This document shows positions 26,777 to 34,928 of a stretch of DNA of 64,000 nucleotides, piece after piece (position 1 is the first letter of the stretch; each line of letters begins with the position of its first letter). The translations under genes were made by a program, and so were the position numbers. A model generated the notes under the pieces. The model ran no database searches. It saw nothing but the letters and a program-made list of their open reading frames with translations, and was not told the origin of the DNA. Source of the stretch: an uncultured Collinsella sp. (GTDB taxonomy: Bacteria; Actinomycetota; Coriobacteriia; Coriobacteriales; Coriobacteriaceae); contig CAKUGT010000002.1 of assembly GCA_934654795.1 (NCBI GenBank), positions 1 through 64,000 of the forward strand, in the 5' to 3' direction.

Positions 26777-28159
26777 ATGATCATTACTCTGTGTGGTGGC
26801 GGATCCACCTTTACCCCCGGCATCGTCAAGTCCATTGCCCTGCGCAAGGACGAGCTCGACGTTGACGAGATTCGTCTGTACGACATCAACGAGGAGCGTC
26901 AGCGCAAGATCGGCGTGCTCGTAGACTGGATTCTGCACGAGGACCTTGGCCTGGACATCAAGCTTACGGTGACCACCGATAAGGAGACGGCTTTTACCGA
27001 CGCGAGCTTCGTGTTTGCCCAGATGCGCGTGGGCGGCTATGCCATGCGCGAGCAGGACGAGAAGATTCCGCTGCGTCACGGCTGCGTGGGTCAGGAGACC
27101 TGCGGTTGCGGCGGCCTTGCCTATGGCATGCGCACCATCTTCCCCATGGTCGAGCTGATTGATGACGTTGAGAAGTACGCCAAGAAGGACTACTGGATTC
27201 TCAACTACTCCAACCCTGCCGCCATCGTCTCCGAGGGCTGCCGCGTGCTGCGTCCCAACGCTCGCATCATCAACATCTGCGACATGCCGATCGCGATCAT
27301 CGACGTGGTTTGCGCCGCGCTCGATATCGACAAGAAGGATGTCGAGTACGATTACTTTGGCCTCAACCACTTTGGTTGGTTCACCTCGATCCGCCACAAG
27401 GGCGAGGAGGTGCTCCCGCAGTTGCGCGAGTACATCAAGGAGCATGAGATTCTGCTGCCCGATTCGTACCTCAAGGGCATGGGCTCGCTGATGTCGAAGA
27501 AGCCCGAGGAGGCAACCGACGAGCATCCCGAGCAGAACCGCCACACCAAGGGCAGCTGGTACTACGTCTGGAAGGGCGAGTACGAGATCATGGAGTGCTT
27601 CCCGGAGTACCTGCCCAACACGTACCTGAACTACTACCTGCAGCAGAAGGAGTTCGTCGAGCATTCCAACCCCGAGCGCACCCGTGCGAATGAGGTTGAG
27701 GAGACGCGCGAGAAGAACCTCTTTGATGGTATCGATCACTACGAGAAGACGGGCGAGATCGACGAGAGCACGTTCTATGCGGGCAGCCACGGTGACTGGA
27801 TTGCCGACCTGGCCATCGCTCTGAAGAACGATACTAAGCAGCGCTTCCTGGTCATTTGCGAGAACAAGGGCGCTATCCCCAACATGCCCTACGACGCTAT
27901 GGTCGAGCTGCCTGCCTACATTGGCAAGAACGGCCCCGAGGTCATCAGCCGCGACAACATTCCGCTGTTCCAGCAGGGCCTCATGATGCAGCAGCTGAAC
28001 TCCGAGAAGCTCGTGGTCGAGGCTACGATCGAGGGTTCGTACGAGAAGGCGCTCAAGGCCTTTACACTGAACAAGACCGTGCCGTCGATGAAGGTCGCCA
28101 AGGAGGTTCTCGACGACATGATCGAGGCTAACAAGGACTTCTGGCCCGAGCTTAAGTAA
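26777..28159 (+). CDS. GH4 6-phospho-alpha-glucosidase
   Basis: A 460-residue NAD+- and Mn2+-dependent glycosidase of family GH4. The N-terminal dinucleotide site is CGGGSTFTPG. The signature CDMPI at 168-172 is the subtype found in 6-phospho-alpha-glucosidases (GlvA, MalH, AglB), unlike the CNVP form of 6-phospho-beta-glucosidases. Other GH4 landmarks such as NYSNP and GLNHFGW are present. It hydrolyses the phosphorylated alpha-glucoside delivered by the EIICB encoded 3 bp upstream, with its ribosome site inside the end of that gene. A 969-residue antisense frame across this gene is not real. Confidence 0.94.
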   Translation: MIITLCGGGSTFTPGIVKSIALRKDELDVDEIRLYDINEERQRKIGVLVDWILHEDLGLDIKLTVTTDKETAFTDASFVFAQMRVGGYAMREQDEKIPLRHGCVGQETCGCGGLAYGMRTIFPMVELIDDVEKYAKKDYWILNYSNPAAIVSEGCRVLRPNARIINICDMPIAIIDVVCAALDIDKKDVEYDYFGLNHFGWFTSIRHKGEEVLPQLREYIKEHEILLPDSYLKGMGSLMSKKPEEATDEHPEQNRHTKGSWYYVWKGEYEIMECFPEYLPNTYLNYYLQQKEFVEHSNPERTRANEVEETREKNLFDGIDHYEKTGEIDESTFYAGSHGDWIADLAIALKNDTKQRFLVICENKGAIPNMPYDAMVELPAYIGKNGPEVISRDNIPLFQQGLMMQQLNSEKLVVEATIEGSYEKALKAFTLNKTVPSMKVAKEVLDDMIEANKDFWPELK

Positions 28160-28190
28160 AAGCAACAGGGTCGCTGGCCGCATACCTAGG

Positions 28191-28231
28191 GCAATGCCCC
28201 GTCCACGTGATTGCGTGGGCGGGGCATTGTC
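28191..28231 (+). terminator. Terminator of the alpha-glucoside PTS operon
   Basis: A long G/C hairpin, GCAATGCCCC...GGGGCATTGT, with an inner CCACG/CGTGG stem, ends near a short T tract 30 bp after the GH4 stop codon. Confidence 0.75.
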
Positions 28232-28330
28232 ATTTGGTAACGCGTTTTATCAAATATGGCATTTATCTGCGGTAATGTTCGTTTTCACCGCTGAGGGCGA
28301 CATTTTATACCGCCTGCCGAACCGTGTGGT

Positions 28331-28350
28331 GACCTAACAACTTTTAGGTC
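28331..28350 (+). promoter_or_regulatory. Candidate operator of the hydrogenase operon
   Basis: GACCTAACAACTTTTAGGTC is a 20-bp dyad with 8 of 10 pairs, including perfect 7-bp outer arms. It sits 65 bp before the operon's first start codon and downstream of a weak TTTTCA/TTATAC promoter pair (28282-28310), a position suited to repression. It does not match the Rex consensus. Confidence 0.45.
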
Positions 28351-28414
28351 AGTGTTGTGCGTGTAGCAACTTCGCCCGGCCTCGCCTCCGGGCTGCCACA
28401 TGAGAGGGGATCTT

Positions 28415-30247
28415 ATGGCTCGACTGCATGTAATGGAACGCAGCCACGCTCAGGCCGTCATGGACGACCTGCACGATGCGCTTGGACGTCGTCTGGCGGT
28501 GAGTTCGCTCGCCCCGTGTCCCGTTGAGTTTACGGCGGCGCTCGTCAACCTGTGCTCGACGCAGAGCTGCGGCAAGTGTACGCCCTGCCGCGTGGGCCTG
28601 AGCGCGCTGAGTGACCTGCTCGCCGATGTGCTTGAGGGCCGCGCCGACGAGTCCACGCTCAACTTGATTGAGCGCACCGCCCGCACCATCTACCTTTCGA
28701 GTGACTGTGCCATCGGCTACGAGGCCGGCGCCATGGCGCTCACGGCCATCCGCGGCTTCCGCGACGATTTTGAGCATCACATTCGCGAGCACTCCTGCGG
28801 CTTTGACCGCGAGGCTCGCGTCCCGTGCGTCTCGGGTTGCCCGGCGCACGTCGACATTCCCGGCTATATCTCGCTGGTCGAGGCTGGCCGCTATGCCGAC
28901 GCCGTCAAGGTCATCCGCAAGAACAATCCGCTGCCGCTCGTCTGCGGCCTGGTGTGCGAGCATCCCTGCGAGATGCACTGCCGCCGCGGCATGGTCGACG
29001 ACCCCATGAACATCCTTGCCCTCAAGCGTTTTGCCGTTGAGCATAGCGACCTCAACGACTACAAGCCCACCGTGGCCGACAACACCGGCAAGCGCATCGC
29101 CGTGATCGGCGGCGGCCCGGCCGGCCTTTCCTGCGCCTACTACCTCGCTGTGATGGGCCACAAGGTGACCATCTTTGAGCAGCGCCACCACCTGGGCGGC
29201 ATGCTGCGCTACGGCATCCCCAGCTACCGTCTGCCGCGCGAGCGTCTTCAGGCCGAGATCGACTGGATCTTGAGCGCCGGTATCGACGTGGAGCTCGAGC
29301 ACTCCGTCAACGGCGAGGAGCTTGCCCGCCTGCGCGACGAGTTCGATGCCGTCTACCTGGCCATTGGTGCCCACAGTGACAAGAAGCTCGGTCTTCCGGG
29401 CGAAGAAGCTCCCGGCGTGGAGTCGGCCGTCAAGATGCTGCGCGCTATCGGCGACGACGAGCTGCCCGACCTGAGTGGCCAGCGCGTGTGCGTCATCGGC
29501 GGCGGCAACGTGGCCATGGACGTGGCCCGCTCTGCCGTGCGCTGCGGTGCCGAAAAGGTGAGCATCGTCTACCGCCGTCGCATCTGCGATATGACGGCCC
29601 AGGACGCCGAGATTGCCGGCGCCCAGGCCGAGGGCTGCGAGGTGCTGGAGCTCACCGCACCGCTCGCTATCGAGACGGGCGAGGACGGTCGCGTGAGCGG
29701 TCTGCGCGTGCAGCCGCAGATTATCGGCGAGCCCCGTCGTGGGCGTCCGGCCCCGCGTGCCGCCGCCACGCCCGAGCGCGTCATTCCCTGCGAGCGCGTG
29801 TTTGTGGCCATTGGCCAGGACATCGATTCCAGGCCGTTTGAGGACATGGGCATCGCTTGTAAGTGGGGCTGCGTGGTCACCGATTCGGATGGCGCCGTGC
29901 CCAACTTCGATGGCCTCTTTAGCGGCGGTGACTGCCAGACCGGTCCCGCCACCGTCATCCGTGCCATCAACGCCGGCCGCGTGGCTTCGGCAAATATCGA
30001 CCGCTACCTGGGCTTTGACCACAAGATCAAGCTCGAGGTCGAGCTGCCGACCGTCCAGTTTAAGGGCAAGCATGAGTGCGGCCGCTGCGAGCTGGGCGAG
30101 CGCGAGGCCGGCGAGCGTATTCACGATTGGGATCTGGTCGAGCAGGGCCTTACCGAGGAGGAGGCGCGCCAGGAGGCGAGCCGCTGCCTGCGTTGCGACC
30201 ACTTTGGCTTTGGCGCGTTCCGCGGAGGGAGGAACCTGGAATGGTAG
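28415..30247 (+). CDS. NuoF-type Fe-S domain fused to a GltD-like flavoprotein
   Basis: A 610-residue predicted electron-transfer subunit. Residues about 40-115 match the C-terminal 4Fe-4S domain of NuoF/HydB (C52, C55 and C58 in SCGKCTPC, and C98), but the FMN/NADH-binding part of NuoF is absent. Residues about 130-590 form a GltD/NfnB-like module with cysteine-rich entry motifs (CVSGCP, CGLVCEHPCEMHC), FAD motif GGGPAGL near 232 and NAD(P) motif GGGNVAMD near 362. A further cysteine group lies near the C-terminus (CGRCELG and CLRCDHFG). It overlaps the next gene, an [FeFe]-hydrogenase, and probably links it to a pyridine nucleotide. The ATG at 28415 has AGAGGGGAT upstream. Confidence 0.88.
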   Translation: MARLHVMERSHAQAVMDDLHDALGRRLAVSSLAPCPVEFTAALVNLCSTQSCGKCTPCRVGLSALSDLLADVLEGRADESTLNLIERTARTIYLSSDCAIGYEAGAMALTAIRGFRDDFEHHIREHSCGFDREARVPCVSGCPAHVDIPGYISLVEAGRYADAVKVIRKNNPLPLVCGLVCEHPCEMHCRRGMVDDPMNILALKRFAVEHSDLNDYKPTVADNTGKRIAVIGGGPAGLSCAYYLAVMGHKVTIFEQRHHLGGMLRYGIPSYRLPRERLQAEIDWILSAGIDVELEHSVNGEELARLRDEFDAVYLAIGAHSDKKLGLPGEEAPGVESAVKMLRAIGDDELPDLSGQRVCVIGGGNVAMDVARSAVRCGAEKVSIVYRRRICDMTAQDAEIAGAQAEGCEVLELTAPLAIETGEDGRVSGLRVQPQIIGEPRRGRPAPRAAATPERVIPCERVFVAIGQDIDSRPFEDMGIACKWGCVVTDSDGAVPNFDGLFSGGDCQTGPATVIRAINAGRVASANIDRYLGFDHKIKLEVELPTVQFKGKHECGRCELGEREAGERIHDWDLVEQGLTEEEARQEASRCLRCDHFGFGAFRGGRNLEW

Positions 30248-32052
30248 AGCCCAACAAAACCACTGTCAGCGACAACACCGAAAGCGGAGCACTCAACATG
30301 GTCAAGCTCACGATCGATAATTGCGAGGTCGTGGTGCCCGAGCACACCACGATCCTGGACGCGGCCAAGTCCGCCGGCATTCAGATTCCCACCCTGTGCT
30401 ATCTGCGCGATTTAAACGAGATTGGCGGTTGCCGCGTGTGCGTGGTCGAGGTCGAGGGCTGCGACCAGCTGGTTGCCGCCTGCAACAACTACGTGCTCGA
30501 CGGCATGGTGGTCCACACCAACAGCCCCAAGGCCCGCGAGGCGCGTCGCACCAACGTGCAGCTGCTGCTGTCCCAGCACGACTCGCAGTGCACGAGCTGC
30601 GTGCGCAGTGGAAACTGCAACCTACAGACTATCGCCAACGACCTGGGCATTTTCTATCTGCCGTATCAAAGGCATTTGGCGGGCGAGGGCTGGGATTTCG
30701 ATTTTCCCATCATCCGCGAAAACGACAAGTGCATCAAATGCATGCGCTGCATCAAGGTGTGCGAGAGCGTGCAGGGCTTAGGGATTTGGGACCTGACCAA
30801 CCGCGCCACGCATACCGCCGTGGGCACCCGCGGGCGTGCACCGATCGGCAAGACCGATTGCGTCGCGTGCGGTCAGTGCATCACGCATTGTCCGACGGGC
30901 GCCCTGCGCGAGCGCGACGATACCGAGACCGTGTTTGACGCGCTCGCTAATCCCGACAAGATCGTGCTGGTGCAGATCGCGCCGGCCGTGCGCAGCGCCT
31001 GGGGCGAGGAACTCGGCATATCTCGCGAGGAGGCCACCGTTGAGCGCCTGGCCTGCGCGCTGCGCCGCGTGGGCTTTGAGTACGTGTTCGACACCGATTT
31101 CTCGGCCGACCTCACCATTATGGAGGAGGGATCCGAACTGATCGAGCGCCTGGGCGCCGCCGCCAAGGGCGAGGGCGACAGCCGCGGCTGGCCCATGTTT
31201 ACGAGCTGCTGCCCAGGCTGGGTGCGCTTTGTGAAGGCGCGCTATCCGGAGTTTGTCGACAGCCTGTCCACGTCCAAGTCGCCGCAGCAGATGTTCGGCG
31301 CTATTGCCAAGACCTACTACGCCAAGGTGCTGGGCGTGGAGTCCGAGCGCCTGTTCGTGGTGTCCGTTATGCCGTGCACGGCCAAGAAGGCCGAGTGCGC
31401 GCTGCCGAGCATGGTGGGCGAGGACGGCACGCCCGATGTGGACGTTGCGCTGACGGTGCGCGAGATGGTGCGCATGATCCGTGCGAGCCACGTGAGCGTT
31501 GACACGCTGGTCGAGGAGCCGCTCGATACGCCGCTGGGCTTTGGCACGGGCGCGGGCGTGATCTTTGGCGCCACGGGCGGCGTGATGGAGGCAGCCGTGC
31601 GCTCGGCATATTACCTGGTGACGGGCAAGAACCCCGATGCGGACTTCTTTACCGATGTGCGCGGCCTGGACGGCTGGAAAGAAGCCGTCGCCGATATCGA
31701 TGGCACCAAGGTGCGCGTCGCCGTGGCGCACGGGCTGGGTAACGCCGCCCGCCTGCTCGACGCGATTCGCGACGGCCGTGCGAGCTATGACTTCGTCGAG
31801 GTCATGGCGTGCCCGGGCGGCTGCGTCGGTGGCGGCGGTCAGCCCATCCACGACGGCTGCGAGCTGGCGGCCGAGCGCGGCCAGGTGCTGTGGGGCCTGG
31901 ATGCCGCTGCGGACATTCGCTTCTCGCACGAGAACCCCGATGTTCAGGCGTGCTACCGCGAGTTTTTGGGCGCGCCGCTCTCGCCGCTGGCCGAGGAGCT
32001 GCTGCACACCGACCATCACGCATGGACGATGCCTAACGAAGGGACGTGCTAA
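30241..32052 (+). CDS. [FeFe]-hydrogenase catalytic subunit, group A
   Basis: A 603-residue hydrogenase. The N-terminal 2Fe-2S domain has C53, C64, C67 and C81. A His-ligated cluster follows (H113, C117, C120, C126), then two 4Fe-4S clusters (CIKCMRCIKVC and CVACGQCITHC). The H-cluster motifs are all intact: TSCCPGW at 321-327, MPCTAKKAE from 377 and MACPGGCVGGGGQ from 522. The ATG at 30241 overlaps the preceding stop and has GGAGGGAGG 8 bases upstream; ATG at 30298 is a weaker alternative. Pairing with a GltD-like protein recalls the group A2 class of hydrogenases linked to glutamate-synthase-like subunits. Direction of catalysis cannot be read from the sequence. Confidence 0.95.
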   Translation: MVEPNKTTVSDNTESGALNMVKLTIDNCEVVVPEHTTILDAAKSAGIQIPTLCYLRDLNEIGGCRVCVVEVEGCDQLVAACNNYVLDGMVVHTNSPKAREARRTNVQLLLSQHDSQCTSCVRSGNCNLQTIANDLGIFYLPYQRHLAGEGWDFDFPIIRENDKCIKCMRCIKVCESVQGLGIWDLTNRATHTAVGTRGRAPIGKTDCVACGQCITHCPTGALRERDDTETVFDALANPDKIVLVQIAPAVRSAWGEELGISREEATVERLACALRRVGFEYVFDTDFSADLTIMEEGSELIERLGAAAKGEGDSRGWPMFTSCCPGWVRFVKARYPEFVDSLSTSKSPQQMFGAIAKTYYAKVLGVESERLFVVSVMPCTAKKAECALPSMVGEDGTPDVDVALTVREMVRMIRASHVSVDTLVEEPLDTPLGFGTGAGVIFGATGGVMEAAVRSAYYLVTGKNPDADFFTDVRGLDGWKEAVADIDGTKVRVAVAHGLGNAARLLDAIRDGRASYDFVEVMACPGGCVGGGGQPIHDGCELAAERGQVLWGLDAAADIRFSHENPDVQACYREFLGAPLSPLAEELLHTDHHAWTMPNEGTC

Positions 32053-32054
32053 CG

Positions 32055-33107
32055 ATGCGCGCGTTTACTGTTGAGATGACGCGCCGGGGGTTTGCCTCGG
32101 CGCTTGCCGCGGGTGCGTTGTCGCTTGCGCTGGTTGGCTGTGGTGGCGGGTCTGCCGGTGCCGGGTCCGCCGCGGGCTCGGCTGCCGGCGGGGCTGCGGG
32201 CGCCGCGGGGCCGGTCGAGGTGCACGTCGCCTCGCTCAAGGGCCCGACGTCGATCGGTCTGGTGAGGTTTATGGACCAGGCGGCGAGCGGCGAGACGGAT
32301 AACGAGTTCGACTTTGCGATCAGCGCCGCAGCCGACGAGATCGTGCCCAAGGTCATTCAGGGCGATGTCGACATTGCCCTGGTGCCCGCCAACGTGGCGA
32401 GCGTGCTCTACAACAAGACGGAGGGCGCGGTGCAGGTCATCGACATCAACACGCTGGGCGTGCTGAGCGTTGTGACGGGCGACGCGAGTGTGACCTCGTT
32501 TGGCGATCTGGCGGGCCATACCGTCTATATGACGGGCAAGGGCACCACGCCGGAGTACGTCATGAACTACCTGCTGGAGCGCGCGGGCCTGACCGGCCAG
32601 GTGACGCTCGAGTTTAAGAGCGAGCCCACCGAGGTGCTGTCGGCCCTGCTTACCGATCCGTCTGCTGTGGGCGTGCTGCCCGAGCCGTTCAAGACCGCCG
32701 CCATCGCCAAGAGCGAAGGCAAGCTGTCGGCTCCGGTAAGTCTGACCGATGTGTGGGATGAGCTGGCAGGTGACACGGGTTCGCGCCTGCTGACGGGCGT
32801 GACCGTGGTGCGCCGCACGTTTGCCGAGGAACATCCCGAGGCCGTGGCGGAATTCCTGAGCTGCCACGCGGCGAGCGTTGAGGCCGTGAACGCGTCGCCG
32901 GCGGACTGGGCCCAGGCCGTGGTCGATGCGGGCATCGTGGATAACGCCGCGATTGCCGAAAAGGCGATTCCCGGGTGCATGCTCGTGTGCCAGACGGGGA
33001 AGGACATGAAGGCGGCGCTCGGTGGGTACCTGCAGGTGCTGGCCGATGCGGACGCGAGCGCCGTGGGCGGCAAGCTCCCGGCTGATGATTTTTACTACAT
33101 GGAGTAG
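32055..33107 (+). CDS. Substrate-binding lipoprotein of an ABC transporter (NitT/TauT-like)
   Basis: A 350-residue exported protein. The N-terminus has an RRGF twin-arginine-like stretch, a hydrophobic core and the lipobox LVGC, with Cys about 32 as the lipid-attachment site, followed by a Gly/Ala/Ser linker. The mature part resembles the NitT/TauT/SsuA-type solute-binding fold with two alpha/beta lobes (HVASLKGPTSIG, then DIALVPANVASVLYN). The ATG at 32055 has GAAGGGA 10 bases upstream and lies 2 bp after the hydrogenase stop. The ligand is unknown. The tight link to a hydrogenase is unusual. Confidence 0.85.
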   Translation: MRAFTVEMTRRGFASALAAGALSLALVGCGGGSAGAGSAAGSAAGGAAGAAGPVEVHVASLKGPTSIGLVRFMDQAASGETDNEFDFAISAAADEIVPKVIQGDVDIALVPANVASVLYNKTEGAVQVIDINTLGVLSVVTGDASVTSFGDLAGHTVYMTGKGTTPEYVMNYLLERAGLTGQVTLEFKSEPTEVLSALLTDPSAVGVLPEPFKTAAIAKSEGKLSAPVSLTDVWDELAGDTGSRLLTGVTVVRRTFAEEHPEAVAEFLSCHAASVEAVNASPADWAQAVVDAGIVDNAAIAEKAIPGCMLVCQTGKDMKAALGGYLQVLADADASAVGGKLPADDFYYME

Positions 33108-33110
33108 CCC

Positions 33111-34475
33111 GTGCATGCGTTTGCTCGACAAATGACAGAGCGTATGAAGGCGGTGGCGGCAGCAGGTGCCGTTGCCGCCTTTTGGCTTGCCGTGTGGGTG
33201 CTGGTGGCGGCGTTGGTAGCGCAGCCGCTGATCTTGCCGGGGCCGGGTGCTGTTGCCTTGGCGCTGCTGCGCCTGGTGTGCGATGGCGGTACCTGGGCGA
33301 TTTTGGCGGGTTCGGGCGCGCGAATATTGGGCGGACTGGTGTTTGCCGCGGTGTGTGGCGGCGTGCTTGCCGGGATTTCGTCACGGTCGCGGGCGTTTGC
33401 GCGCCTAGTGGCTCCGGCGCTGTCGTTTGTAAAGGCGACACCGGTTGCCTGCGTGGTGGTCCTGCTGCTCATTTGGCTGGGGTCGGCACGTGTGAGCATC
33501 GCGGCGGTCTTTTTGATGGCGCTGCCGGGCGTATATTTCTCACTGGTCGAAGGCTTGTCGCAGGTGGATAAGCCACTGGAGCAGATGTTTCGTCTGCATG
33601 GCGTGCGGGGCTGGCGACTGTTTTGCGCCCACACCTGGCGCGAAGTCCTGCCGTTTGTGCTTTCGTGTGCGCGTGCCGTGATCGGCATGAGCTGGAAGGC
33701 CGGTGTGGCAGCCGAGCTGATCGGCATGGCGGTGGGCACCGTGGGTGAGCGCATCTATCAGGCGAAGCTTTTGATTGAGACGGCCGACCTGCTGGCTTGG
33801 ACCGTGCTGGTCGTTGCCGCCTCGTGGGCGTGTGAGCGCGTGCTGGTGTGGCTGCTGCGGGTTTCGGGGCCCGTGGCGTGGGGTGCGGCCGTGCGGGCGC
33901 ATGGGCGTGCGGGCGGCTCTGCTGGCGGCGGGGCTGCGGCGGAGCTTGCGCTCGCCGTGGGCGATCGCGCGCCCTGGGCGCCGGCGCTCGCCGGACTGGT
34001 GCTCAACGTGCCCGCGTCTGGGCGTATCTGTGTGATGGGCGCCTCGGGTGCGGGCAAGTCGACGCTCCTTGCCCTTGCGGCGGGGGAGTGCGCGCCGTGC
34101 TCCATGGTGTTTCAGGATGTGTGCCTGGTCGAGGACGTCTCTGCCCTGGATAACGTGCTAGTGTGCGCCGACGCGCGCGTGGATGCCTCGAGTGCTGCAG
34201 CCCTGTTGCGCCTGCTGGTGCCGGGGGTCGATGTGCATGCTCGCGTGGCCGAGCTTTCGGGCGGGCAGCGCCGTCGCGTCGAGATTGCTCGAGCCCTGCT
34301 GTGCCCAGGCGACGCGGTGATTCTGGACGAGCCCTTTACCGGTCTAGATACCGCTGCACGCGACGCATGCGCCGAGGTCGTGCTCGACTTGCTCGACGGT
34401 CGCATGCTGTTGCTTGCCACGCACGATGCCGTCGACGCTCAGGCCCTCGATATCTCGGACATCATCACGCTCTAA
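33111..34475 (+). CDS. One-chain ABC transporter: permease fused to a short ATPase
   Basis: A 454-residue fusion. Residues about 1-250 are a SsuC/TauC-like permease with six membrane segments. After an Ala/Gly linker, residues about 280-454 form an ATP-binding domain with Walker A GASGAGKS near 310, the Q-loop VFQD, signature LSGGQRRR near 382, Walker B AVILDEPF near 404 and the H-loop THD. Only about 20 residues separate Walker A from the Q-loop, instead of about 45, so the ATPase has lost part of its beta subdomain. The GTG start has GGAG 6 bases upstream, inside the end of the lipoprotein gene. It completes a transporter with that lipoprotein. Confidence 0.88.
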   Translation: MHAFARQMTERMKAVAAAGAVAAFWLAVWVLVAALVAQPLILPGPGAVALALLRLVCDGGTWAILAGSGARILGGLVFAAVCGGVLAGISSRSRAFARLVAPALSFVKATPVACVVVLLLIWLGSARVSIAAVFLMALPGVYFSLVEGLSQVDKPLEQMFRLHGVRGWRLFCAHTWREVLPFVLSCARAVIGMSWKAGVAAELIGMAVGTVGERIYQAKLLIETADLLAWTVLVVAASWACERVLVWLLRVSGPVAWGAAVRAHGRAGGSAGGGAAAELALAVGDRAPWAPALAGLVLNVPASGRICVMGASGAGKSTLLALAAGECAPCSMVFQDVCLVEDVSALDNVLVCADARVDASSAAALLRLLVPGVDVHARVAELSGGQRRRVEIARALLCPGDAVILDEPFTGLDTAARDACAEVVLDLLDGRMLLLATHDAVDAQALDISDIITL

Positions 34476-34529
34476 ATACTAACTCAGCAACAAAATGATT
34501 CGTTTTCCTCCGCTCCCATGGGGTCTGGT

Positions 34530-34577
34530 GTGGTATTCTATCGGCGGTGTAATACTTAGGAATACCAAGTAATACCA
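34530..34577 (+). promoter_or_regulatory. Candidate autoregulatory operator of the antitoxin gene
   Basis: Overlapping dyads occur here: GGTATTC (34532-34538) with GAATACC (34560-34566), and TACTT (34553-34557) with AAGTA (34567-34571), plus a direct repeat AATACCAA. Ribbon-helix-helix antitoxins usually bind such repeats in their own promoter. Confidence 0.4.
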
Positions 34578-34690
34578 ACGCCGTAGAAACACACTCCAGA
34601 TGCGGGCCAATCGGGTTGCCTTCACAGCCCGTCGCCCAGCCGCGTGGCCCGCATCTATCCGCACCACCGTCGTTTCAAAAAGGAAGCGCC

Positions 34691-34894
34691 ATGGCAGAAC
34701 ACATGACCCCGGTTGTCGCGAAGGTCTTGCCCGAGGAAAAGGCGGCCTTCGCGGCGGCAACCCAGCTCGTGGGCACCACGCCGTCCAACGCCATCCGCAT
34801 GTTTATCGCCGCGTTCAATCGCTGCGGCACCTTCCCGTTCGACATTTCGCCCAACGGGGCTTTTGGCGCTGCGCCCGATTCTCATCAACAATGA
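34691..34894 (+). CDS. RelB/DinJ-family antitoxin, without an adjacent toxin
   Basis: A 67-residue ribbon-helix-helix protein. The N-terminal strand (MTPVVAKVLPEEK) and the two-helix segment with TPSNAIRMFIAAF and FPFDI match the DinJ pattern. The ATG has AAGGAAG upstream; the longer frame to 34616 lacks a ribosome site. Normally a YafQ/RelE toxin gene overlaps the antitoxin's end, but here the next gene is a CPBP membrane protease, so the antitoxin is an orphan in this window. Confidence 0.8.
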   Translation: MAEHMTPVVAKVLPEEKAAFAAATQLVGTTPSNAIRMFIAAFNRCGTFPFDISPNGAFGAAPDSHQQ

Positions 34895-34928
34895 CTGTCC
34901 CCAAGTGCCGGGTTTTGAGGAGGTTGGC

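Noticed and set aside
25274..28183. 969-residue minus-strand open frame
   Set aside because: It lies antisense to the EIICB and GH4 genes, both with clear motifs and ribosome sites. It is a by-product of codon bias in high-GC DNA.
34616..34690. Longer N-terminus for the DinJ-type antitoxin
   Set aside because: The ATG at 34691 has a proper ribosome site and begins the ribbon-helix-helix fold; the upstream part overlaps operator sequence.
34713..34928. 72-codon N-terminal extension of the CPBP protease overlapping the antitoxin
   Set aside because: The extension is in another frame of the antitoxin gene, has no hydrophobic pattern, and a strong GAGGAGG site precedes the ATG at 34929.
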